Virus record (IMG/VR): IMGVR_UViG_3300021091_000515 | Coordinates: 1-20,348 of that record | Reading direction: 5' to 3' (one strand) | DNA: 20,348 nucleotides | Origin: a virus | In this document: in pieces, positions 14,039 to 20,348 of the stretch | Numbering within the stretch: the first letter of the stretch is position 1 | Layout of the letters: each line of letters begins with the position of its first letter | The notes under the pieces: model-generated | The model's database searches: none | What the model saw: only the letters and a program-made list of their open reading frames with translations | Told to the model about the DNA's origin: nothing | Made by a program: the position numbers and the translations under genes

Positions 14039-14674
14039 ATGGCACAAGAAAACAAAACAATTTTACTTCAAAGAAGGTCCGCAGTTTCGGGTTCAAGACC
14101 GACAACAGGTTCTTTAATTGTTGGTGAAATAGGTTTAAATACCTACGATGGTAAGGCTTTTATACACAAATCTGGTTCAGTTGATGAAGTAGTAGATATC
14201 GTTGTTGCAGGCTCCAATACAAGTGGTAATATTAATATATTAGGTACAGGTTCGTTTGGAGAAGTAAACGTAACTAACGATATAAATATAAGCGGCAGTA
14301 TATATGTAAATAATGATATTGTAGGTTTAGGAGATATTGATTTAGTAGGAGCAGTAACCGCTTCATTCTTTGTCGGTGATGGTAGACACTTAACAGGTGT
14401 TACTGCATCAATGAGACCTGATGATTTTGATTTTAATTCCGAACCATTTGCAGGAACAATCGGATTTATACAGGCAACAGGTTCTCTTTACAAAGTTGCA
14501 ACTACAAGCGATGCAGTAGAATTTAGATATAATGACGTAGTTAAAGGAACATTTACAAACGCAAACGGATTTAGTGGTTCTCTTTATGGAATTGGGGATG
14601 TTTTAGCATTTAGCGGGTCGGTAGCAACTAGACTGGCCGCAGTAGAAGCTGGTATGGATGGTGGAACATTCTAA
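14039..14674 (+). CDS. Short tail fibre protein 2 (211 aa)
   Basis: A 211-residue fibre-type protein. Its N-terminal domain (about 1-50: ILLQRRSAVSGSRPTTGSLI, then VGEIGLNTYDGKAFIHKSG) is clearly paralogous to the next gene's. A beta-repeat region follows (GTGSFGEVNVTNDINISGSI, then NDIVGLGDIDLVGAVTAS) with the FFVGDGRHLTGV element common in phage fibres. The C-terminus ends AGMDGGTF, close to the end of fibre 1. It has no chaperone domain and no enzymatic motif. Terminators bound it on both sides (13977 and 14705), so it appears to be its own transcription unit or at least separately adjustable. Confidence 0.8.
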   Translation: MAQENKTILLQRRSAVSGSRPTTGSLIVGEIGLNTYDGKAFIHKSGSVDEVVDIVVAGSNTSGNINILGTGSFGEVNVTNDINISGSIYVNNDIVGLGDIDLVGAVTASFFVGDGRHLTGVTASMRPDDFDFNSEPFAGTIGFIQATGSLYKVATTSDAVEFRYNDVVKGTFTNANGFSGSLYGIGDVLAFSGSVATRLAAVEAGMDGGTF

Positions 14675-14696
14675 TTTACGATAAACAAAATTTTTT

Positions 14697-14706
14697 ATAT
14701 TTATAA
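14697..14706 (+). promoter_or_regulatory. Recurring intergenic motif ATATTTATAA
   Basis: An exact copy of the decamer also found at 6178 and 15517. It abuts the left arm of the terminator palindrome at 14705 and lies 66 bases before the next gene's ATG. It could be part of a promoter or a processing signal; the function is not established. Confidence 0.3.
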
Positions 14707-14731
14707 AGGTACTATATAGTACCTTTTTTTT
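14705..14731 (+). terminator. Perfect palindrome terminator after fibre 2
   Basis: AAAGGTACTAT (14705-14715) is followed directly by its reverse complement ATAGTACCTTT (14716-14726), then more T's to 14731. The transcript can form a hairpin with a small AT loop and a U tract, so it fits a rho-independent terminator. A 22-base perfect palindrome could also bind a dimeric protein. Confidence 0.85.
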
Positions 14732-14762
14732 GTTATAGAAATTTATAATAGGGACCATAAAT

Positions 14763-15515
14763 ATGGCGCAAACAATTGTATTAAGGCGTTCTGCTCAACC
14801 CGGCAAAATACCAGACACGGGTTCATTAAACTTAGGTGAATTAGCAATTAACACCTATGATGGTAAAATATTCTTTGCCAAATCTGGCTCGTCAAATACA
14901 ATAGAGCAGATTGTAACTACAAACACAACAACAAGTGGTTCAATCACCATAGTTGGTACAGGTTCCTTTGATGAATTGGTTGTAACAAATGATGTACAAA
15001 TAAACAATAGTTTATATGTAGTATCTGATATAGTTGGTAATGGGGATTTAGATGTATTAGGAAGTGTATCAGGTTCAGAATTAAGAATAACTGGTACAGG
15101 TTCATTCGAATCCCTTCAAGTAAACGATACTCTAATTGTAAATCACGGTAGTACAATAATAAGTGGTTCTCAATTAGTAACTTCCGATTTGACCGTTTTA
15201 GGACAAGTTAACGCAAGACAATTCAATATTTCAATAATATCTTCATCGGTATTATATGAAAGTGGTAGTTCAAACTTCGGTAATTCTTTAGATGATACAC
15301 ACACATTTACAGGTTCACTTAATATAACAGGAAGTGTAACTGCATCTTATTTTGTAGGCGATGGTGGTGGATTAACTAATTTATCAGTAGATTTATCAAC
15401 GGCTCAATTAAACAATGTTGATGGAAATGATATTCCTAATCGTTCATTTGCAGAATTATATTTAGCATGTGCTACATCAACGGCAATAGAAGTAGATTTG
15501 GATTTTAATATTTAA
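14763..15515 (+). CDS. Tail fibre protein 3 (250 aa)
   Basis: A 250-residue fibre protein paralogous to fibre 2. The N-terminal domain has IVLRRSAQPGKIPDTGSLNL followed by GELAINTYDGKIFFAKSG. It shares the GTGSFDELVVTNDVQINNSL and GDLDVLGSVSGS beta repeats, adds a GTGSFESLQVNDTLIV unit and a VLYESGSSNFGNSLDDTHTF unit, then TGSLNITGSVTASYFVGDGG. The C-terminus differs, ending with NRSFAELYLACATSTAIEVD and LDFNI, which lacks the DGG(S/T)F end and may be a distinct tip. It likely forms a short beta-rich fibre or adaptor between longer fibres. The next fibre gene begins 26 bases later without a terminator between them. Confidence 0.8.
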   Translation: MAQTIVLRRSAQPGKIPDTGSLNLGELAINTYDGKIFFAKSGSSNTIEQIVTTNTTTSGSITIVGTGSFDELVVTNDVQINNSLYVVSDIVGNGDLDVLGSVSGSELRITGTGSFESLQVNDTLIVNHGSTIISGSQLVTSDLTVLGQVNARQFNISIISSSVLYESGSSNFGNSLDDTHTFTGSLNITGSVTASYFVGDGGGLTNLSVDLSTAQLNNVDGNDIPNRSFAELYLACATSTAIEVDLDFNI

Positions 15516-15516
15516 G

Positions 15517-15526
15517 ATATTTATAA
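15517..15526 (+). promoter_or_regulatory. Recurring intergenic motif ATATTTATAA before fibre 4
   Basis: An exact copy of the decamer in the 26-base gap between fibre 3 and fibre 4, 15 bases upstream of the ATG. This is too close to leave room for a normal -10 promoter plus leader, so if functional it may be an mRNA or translation signal here. Confidence 0.25.
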
Positions 15527-15541
15527 AAAAGAATAAAATAG

Positions 15542-18394
15542 ATGGCATCAATTTTTAAATTAAGGCGAGGTTCAGGTTCCGTAGATTTGGAAGAAGGCGA
15601 ATTGTATGTAAATTACAGTAGTTCTTTACAATACGGAGATTTGGATGATGTAGAGGTTACATTATTACCATTATCAAAATCAGTATCGGGTGATATAAAC
15701 TTAACAGGTAGTATTAATTTAAGCGGAAGTTTAAGCGCATCTTATGTTTATATTACCAACGATTTATATGTATCCGGTAATTTATACTTAGGTAACGAAA
15801 CAACCGATAAAATTGAAGCGAAGGGAGAATTCCAATCACATTTGATACCAAACCCAACTGAAACATATGATTTAGGTTCTCAAAGTAAAAAATGGAAAAA
15901 TTTACATGCAAATAGTGTAACCGCATCTATAAGTGGTAGTATTAATAATATTGATATAACATTATTTTCTACATCAGTAGACGGTAGATTAAATTTGGTA
16001 GAGGTAACTGCTTCGTATTTAAATAATACATTTAGTTCTTCAGTAAATAGCCGTTTAGATTTAGTAGAATCTACATCATCTTACTTAAATACAACATTTT
16101 CAACTTCGGTAGATTCGAGATTGAATGTAATAGAAGGACCATTTTCAACTTCGGTAGATGCAAGATTGAATGTAATAGAAGGACCATTTTCTACATCCGT
16201 TGATAGTAGATTGTATTTAGTAGAAGTAACTGCATCCTACTTAAATACAACATTTAGCAGTTCAGTAGATGAAAGATTGGGTTTAGCAGAATCTACATCA
16301 TCTTACTTAAATAATACATTTAGTTCTTCAGTAGATAATCGTTTAGAATTAGTAGAAGCAACCGCATCCTATTTAAATACAACATTTAGCACTTCAGTAG
16401 ATAGTAGATTAGAAACACTAGAAAATGCGGCAACTTCCGATGATGGTAGATTAGATGCTTTAGAAGCATATTCGGCATCTTTAAAAACCGCCATATCAGC
16501 AAGTGGACAGGATTTAATTGTTTATGGTAACCTAACTGTGCAGGGTACACAAACTTCATTAAATGTAAATGAAGTATTTATTGAAGATAAAACATTAACA
16601 TTAGCAAGTGGTTCAGCAACTGCGGCAGCAGCTGATGGGGCTGGTATCCATATAGCTGGCGCAAATGTTACAATGAGTTGGGATAATAATAATAGTAGAA
16701 TAAACTTAAACAAATCATTCTATGTAAATGGCGATTTAAGTGGTTCTACATTAATTGGTATTGGAAATGTAACAACTTATTCAACATCAGTAGATGCTAG
16801 ATTAAATGTAGTTGAAGCAAGTGCATCTTTATATATTGAATTTTCAACTTCAGTAGATAGCCGTTTAGAATTAGTAGAGGTAACTGCTTCGTATTTAAAT
16901 AATACATTTAGTTCTTCAGTAGATAGCCGTTTAGAATTAGTAGAAGCAACTGCATCAGCACTAAATACAACATTTAGTAGTTCAGTTAATTCAAGATTAA
17001 ATTCTTTACAATCATATACTGCTAGTGTTTCAACATCGGTTGGATTATTAGAAGCTACCGCATCCTACTTAAATACAACATTTAGTAGTTCGGTAGACAG
17101 TAGATTAGATTCAGTAGAAGCATATACCGCATCTGTTTCAACATCAGTTGGATTATTACAATCAACTGCATCATATTTAAATACAACATTTAGTACTTCA
17201 GTAGATGCTAGATTAGATGGGTTAGAAATAGAAAGTGCAAGTTTCAAAACATTTACAGGTTCAGTATTTTATCCTTTCTCAACATCAGTTGATAGCCGTT
17301 TAAATTTAACTGAAGCAACTGCCTCTTATTTAAATACAACATTTAGTACTTCAGTAGATGCGAGATTAGATAATATAGAATTTTCAACAGCTTCATTAAG
17401 TAGTTGGACTGGTTCTACTTTTAATACATTCTCCTATTCTGTAGATTTAAGATTGGATGGTGTAGAATATACTGCATCATTATTTGGTGGAGGATTGATT
17501 GCACAATTAGATGTAATTAATAATGCAACCGCATCATTACAATTAGTAAGTGCATCTTTACTTACCTTTACTTCTTCATACTATACTGATTCGGCATCAT
17601 TTAATGGTAGAATAGTTACGTTAGAACAATTTAGTTCATCATTAAACGCAACATTTGCAACTGATGCAGAATTAAGTGCAGTATCTGCGGCAATAGCAGT
17701 AAGAGATGCTGGACAAGATACATCCATTACAACATTATCATCTTCAGTAGATGCTAGATTAGATTTATTAGAAGAAAAAGATATTATAATAAATTTAGGT
17801 GGAGATTTAAGTGGTAGTGGTGTTTCTACAAACTTAGGAACTGTTACATTAAATGGATATATAACGGCAGATTCAGTAGCATTAGGTACTGATACATCTG
17901 GCAGCTATGTACATACTATCGTAGGTACTGCAAATCAAATAACAGTAGCAGGTTCTGGTGTAGAAAAAGCTGATATTACATTATCGTTACCACAAAATAT
18001 ACACACATCTGCAAATCCACAATTTAATTCATTAGGTATAGGAACTGTAGCATCGACAACGGCGGGTGAAATTAGAGCAACAGGCGATATTACTGCGTTC
18101 TATTCATCGGATGAAAGATTAAAACAAAATATCGTTTCTATTCCAAACGCTTTAGAAAAAGTACATCAAATTAGTGGTAATACATTTAATTGGAAAGAGG
18201 GGTACGATGAAATTCATTCTCACAAAGGAAATGATGTTGGGGTAATAGCACAAGAAATTGAACAAATACTTCCTCAAATTGTAACAAATAGGGATAACGG
18301 ATTCAAAGCAGTTCAATACGAAAAAATTATTCCATTATTAATTGAAGCAATAAAAGAATTATCAGAAAAAGTTAATAGTTTAGAAAATAAATAA
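15542..18394 (+). CDS. Long tail fibre protein 4 with C-terminal S74 intramolecular chaperone (950 aa)
   Basis: A 950-residue fibre. N-terminus: SIFKLRRGSGSVDLEEGELY, the shared anchor type. The P-x-x-TYDLGSQSKKWKNL motif sits near 105-125. Residues about 140-305 and 412-640 hold many copies of a repeat of about 22 residues (TFSSSVDSRLELVEATASYL-N-x), separated by a beta block (about 320-405). One TDAELSAVSA cassette lies near 705. The C-terminus is a peptidase S74 chaperone: S856-D-E-R-L-K861 with the Ser/Lys pair five apart as in endosialidase tailspikes, then GNTFNWKEGYDEIHSHKGND, VGVIAQEIEQILPQIV, YEKIIPLLIEAIKELSEKV. By family knowledge it trimerises the fibre and cuts itself off before Ser856, releasing about 95 residues. 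Confidence 0.9.
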   Translation: MASIFKLRRGSGSVDLEEGELYVNYSSSLQYGDLDDVEVTLLPLSKSVSGDINLTGSINLSGSLSASYVYITNDLYVSGNLYLGNETTDKIEAKGEFQSHLIPNPTETYDLGSQSKKWKNLHANSVTASISGSINNIDITLFSTSVDGRLNLVEVTASYLNNTFSSSVNSRLDLVESTSSYLNTTFSTSVDSRLNVIEGPFSTSVDARLNVIEGPFSTSVDSRLYLVEVTASYLNTTFSSSVDERLGLAESTSSYLNNTFSSSVDNRLELVEATASYLNTTFSTSVDSRLETLENAATSDDGRLDALEAYSASLKTAISASGQDLIVYGNLTVQGTQTSLNVNEVFIEDKTLTLASGSATAAAADGAGIHIAGANVTMSWDNNNSRINLNKSFYVNGDLSGSTLIGIGNVTTYSTSVDARLNVVEASASLYIEFSTSVDSRLELVEVTASYLNNTFSSSVDSRLELVEATASALNTTFSSSVNSRLNSLQSYTASVSTSVGLLEATASYLNTTFSSSVDSRLDSVEAYTASVSTSVGLLQSTASYLNTTFSTSVDARLDGLEIESASFKTFTGSVFYPFSTSVDSRLNLTEATASYLNTTFSTSVDARLDNIEFSTASLSSWTGSTFNTFSYSVDLRLDGVEYTASLFGGGLIAQLDVINNATASLQLVSASLLTFTSSYYTDSASFNGRIVTLEQFSSSLNATFATDAELSAVSAAIAVRDAGQDTSITTLSSSVDARLDLLEEKDIIINLGGDLSGSGVSTNLGTVTLNGYITADSVALGTDTSGSYVHTIVGTANQITVAGSGVEKADITLSLPQNIHTSANPQFNSLGIGTVASTTAGEIRATGDITAFYSSDERLKQNIVSIPNALEKVHQISGNTFNWKEGYDEIHSHKGNDVGVIAQEIEQILPQIVTNRDNGFKAVQYEKIIPLLIEAIKELSEKVNSLENK
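15968..16430 (+). repeat. First block of 22-residue (66-base) fibre repeats
   Basis: Tandem copies of a unit reading (T/P)F(S/T)(T/S)SV(D/N)xRLxxxE followed by xTxSYLN(T/N)T. Full units are 22 residues, or 66 bases. Near 16105-16200 two shortened 15-residue units (FSTSVD.RLNVIEGP) occur in a row. The DNA copies are similar but not identical. Twenty-two residues is two hendecads, which suggests a stalk of three-stranded coiled coil. Confidence 0.85.
16778..17480 (+). repeat. Second block of 22-residue fibre repeats
   Basis: More copies of the same unit, here mixed with YTASVSTSVGLLEATASYLN variants near 17015 and 17125. The block is separated from the first by a beta-rich insert (about 16500-16770), so the fibre probably has two stalk segments with a globular node between them. 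Confidence 0.85.
17651..17722 (+). repeat. Fibre cassette copy 2
   Basis: A copy of the cassette encoding ATDAELSAVSAAIAVRDAGQ, followed by a conserved continuation SVDARLDLLEEKDI and TADSVALGTDT. The same continuation recurs in the final gene of the window after its last cassette. Confidence 0.8.
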
Positions 18395-18445
18395 ATATTT
18401 ATACACATACAATAACATTAACGTACTAAAAAAAAGGTAAACTAA
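18395..18445 (+). promoter_or_regulatory. Gap before fibre 5 with ATATTTATAC motif
   Basis: ATATTTATAC (18395-18404) directly follows the stop codon and matches the recurring decamer at nine of ten positions. AAGG at 18435-18438, seven bases before the ATG, is one of the few weak SD-like sequences in the window. No terminator separates fibres 4 and 5. Confidence 0.25.
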
Positions 18446-20348
18446 ATGGCACTTAAATTTAGACGTGGGACGACCGCACAAAAATCAGGTTCGTTAGCAT
18501 TCGGAGAACCATATGTAAATACTTCATTAGGAACATTACAAATTGGTGGCGATTCCGGAGATATTACATTGTCAACAACAGGCGATGGTTCTGCATTTGT
18601 AGGCGCATCTGTATCGGCATCATCTTTTATTAGTGGTTCGGCATTAAAAATAACCGGAAACGCAGTAATTGATGGTAATTTAACATTAGGTGGAGCAATC
18701 ACAATTGGTGATGCAAGTGCTGATACTGTTAATGTTGTCGCAAGTTTGAGTTCTTCACTTATCCCATCAGTAAATAACGCATTTGATTTAGGTTCTCCTT
18801 CTAAAATTTGGAGAGACCTATATATTTCAACAGGATCAATCAAATTTGTTGGAGCAAGTGGAATAAGTGCATCCATTGAATCTAATGGTAGTAGTCGTGT
18901 CAAAATAAATGATGCTGAAATAGGTACAGTTTCTGCATATGGAAGTAATAACAATGGTGACCCAATTATCATTATAAAAAATTCATCCGCTAGTAACGGA
19001 TTAACAATTAATCCTAATGAATTAGGAAATTTTTCATATTTTTATCCTAGCGGATTAGTTAGTTTAAATAGCCTTAATGTAAGTGGTGCAGTAAGTGCAT
19101 CTACTATTACCGGTTTAGGAAATTTAACTACATATTCATCTTCAGTAGCAAGTAGATTAGTAGTTGTTGAAGCAGTTTCAGCATCTGCGGAATCCGCATT
19201 AAATAGTGTAAGTGGAGCATTTGCTTCATCCATTTCTTCATTAGGAAGTACTTACGCAACTGATGCAGAATTATCAGAAGTATCTTCAGCAGTAGCTGTG
19301 AGAGATGCAGCACAAGATGTTCTTATTTCATCTTTACAATCAAATATTTTAAGTGCATCAGTACATACCGCATTCTCAACTTCAGTAAACAGTAGAATTT
19401 CTACTGAAAAAGATAGAGTTGATGCAATCTTATTAGCAGCAGATGCAGATAAAGATTCATTTGCAGAAATTGTAGCATTAATTAATTCGGTTGATACTAC
19501 AAACGATACCGCATTTGCATCATTTTATACATCAAGCAACGCCACAAATACGGCACAAAATGCAAGATTAAATTCATTAGAAGCAGCGACTGGTTCTTAT
19601 GAACTTAAAGGAACAGGAATTGTTAGTGGTTCTTCACAAATTACAATTTCATCCACAACAGGGTATTCAACATTTAGTTCATCAATAGCAACTACTATTG
19701 CAAACTTAGGTTCTGATTATGCAACGGATGCAGAATTATCAGCAGTATCATCAGCAGTAGCAACGAGAGATGCGGCACAAGATGTATTAATTTCATCTTT
19801 ACAATCAAACATTTTAAGTGCATCTGTATTTAATACATTTTCAAATTCAGTAGATAGCAGATTAGACTCAGTAGAGTTGGTATCAGCATCAGCAGCTGGA
19901 GCATTAAATAGTGTTAGTGGAGCATTTGCTTCAACTGTTTCTAACTTAGGAAGTACCTACGCAACCGATGCAGAACTATCAGCAGTATCAGCAGCGGTAG
20001 CTGTAAGAGATGCAGGACAAGATACAACTATATCAACATTATCTTCTTCTGTAAATAGTAGACTGGGTACATTAGAAACAAAAGATATCACAATTACTCT
20101 AACAGGCGATGTGACCGGTACGGGAACAATTACTGATTTGGGTAACGTATCATTTGCTACAACTGTAGCGGCTGATTCAGTAGCATTAGGTACTGATACA
20201 ACAGGTGATTATGTAGCATCATTAGGTAGTGGAACGGGTGTGACTATCGCTTCAAATAGTGGTGAAGGTTCAACACCTACAATTGCAGTAAACTATGGTT
20301 CTTCTGCAAACACGGCAGTGCAAGGTAATACTACTTTAGCATTTGCAG
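18446..20348 (+). CDS. Long tail fibre protein 5, incomplete at the window end (at least 634 aa)
   Basis: The frame opens at ATG 18446 and is uninterrupted to the last base, so the 3' end is missing. N-terminus: ALKFRRGTTAQKSGSLAFGE followed by PYVNTS, the shared fibre anchor. A P-x-x-x-x-FDLGSPSKIWRDLY element (about 108-130) is the counterpart of the YDLGS..KKW motif in fibre 4. Three TDAELS(A/E)VS..AV..RDA cassettes follow, separated by ISSLQSNILSAS and SVSGAFAS segments, and one GIVSGSSQITISSTTGY unit links to fibre 1. The last visible part (KDITITLTGDVTGTG, TTVAADSVALGTDTTG) is paralogous to the section before the S74 domain of fibre 4, so an S74 end is likely downstream of the window. 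Confidence 0.88.
   Translation, partial: MALKFRRGTTAQKSGSLAFGEPYVNTSLGTLQIGGDSGDITLSTTGDGSAFVGASVSASSFISGSALKITGNAVIDGNLTLGGAITIGDASADTVNVVASLSSSLIPSVNNAFDLGSPSKIWRDLYISTGSIKFVGASGISASIESNGSSRVKINDAEIGTVSAYGSNNNGDPIIIIKNSSASNGLTINPNELGNFSYFYPSGLVSLNSLNVSGAVSASTITGLGNLTTYSSSVASRLVVVEAVSASAESALNSVSGAFASSISSLGSTYATDAELSEVSSAVAVRDAAQDVLISSLQSNILSASVHTAFSTSVNSRISTEKDRVDAILLAADADKDSFAEIVALINSVDTTNDTAFASFYTSSNATNTAQNARLNSLEAATGSYELKGTGIVSGSSQITISSTTGYSTFSSSIATTIANLGSDYATDAELSAVSSAVATRDAAQDVLISSLQSNILSASVFNTFSNSVDSRLDSVELVSASAAGALNSVSGAFASTVSNLGSTYATDAELSAVSAAVAVRDAGQDTTISTLSSSVNSRLGTLETKDITITLTGDVTGTGTITDLGNVSFATTVAADSVALGTDTTGDYVASLGSGTGVTIASNSGEGSTPTIAVNYGSSANTAVQGNTTLAFA
19250..20026 (+). repeat. 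Three cassette copies within fibre 5
   Basis: Copies at 19250-19320, 19717-19786 and 19957-20026 encode YATDAELS(A/E)VS(S/A)AVA(V/T)RDA. The first two are followed by QDVLISSLQSNILSASV at near DNA identity, indicating a duplication inside this gene of roughly 470 bases spacing. The third is followed by a different continuation, matching fibre 4. Confidence 0.85.

Noticed and set aside
18442-18972. 176-residue minus-strand frame opposite fibre 5
   Set aside because: Same artefact of repetitive fibre sequence; the plus-strand frame has a clear fibre N-terminus and continuous homology to its paralogues.
15968-20026. Direct repeats that could suggest a CRISPR array
   Set aside because: The repeats are in frame, imperfect, coding for fibre stalk units, and have no unique spacers of constant length.
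1-20348. Search for host-type -33 TTTG / -7 TAnnTTTG promoters, tRNA genes, integrase or transposase
   Set aside because: I saw no pair of promoter boxes at correct spacing in the gaps, no cloverleaf-like sequence in the gaps, and no recombinase motifs in any frame.

Overview
This 20.3 kb window is a virion-structure region of a contractile-tailed, T4-like phage (myovirus morphology). All credible genes lie on the plus strand, are tightly packed and AT-rich, and nearly all stop at TAA. The likely host is a member of the Bacteroidota, probably Flavobacteriia-like. Three things point that way: start codons preceded by A-rich tracts with almost no Shine-Dalgarno (SD) sequences, a small ribosomal protein whose N-terminus reads like a Bacteroidota bS21, and tail fibres in the Ser/Ala-rich SGS/SAS style familiar from phages of that phylum. 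The host call is inference.

Region 1 (1-3046) is the head-core region. It holds small proteins in the place where T4 keeps gp67/gp68, then the gp21-like prohead protease, two uncharacterised small proteins, a Dps/ferritin-like protein and a phage-encoded ribosomal protein bS21. The second and third small reading frames meet at a canonical A AAA AAG slippery heptamer directly before the upstream stop. The downstream frame has no ATG and holds a hydrophobic helix upstream of its only available start, so a -1 frameshift fusion is a real possibility.

Region 2 (3047-6207) has a terminator, a 5' leader that can fold, the gp22-like acidic scaffold, the gp23-like major capsid protein and a strong terminator. 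Protease, scaffold and capsid protein form the prohead assembly set: capsid protein assembles on the scaffold core, then the protease digests the core and trims capsid N-termini.

Region 3 (6208-9815) is the neck/tail-completion module: gp13-like, gp14-like and gp15-like proteins, then two small proteins that appear to share a beta-rich C-terminal module with the gp15-like protein. In T4 genes 13-15 lie well upstream of 21-23; here they follow the capsid gene.

Region 4 (9823-20348) is a large adhesion locus: a LamG-fold lectin-like protein, a short Ser-rich fibre protein and five fibre proteins with related RRG/GEL N-termini. Two of these are very long and repetitive, and one ends in a peptidase S74 intramolecular chaperone. 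The last, also long, runs off the window end. The array shares cassettes between genes and looks like a modular host-recognition apparatus. No tRNA, CRISPR array, integrase or insertion sequence was recognised.
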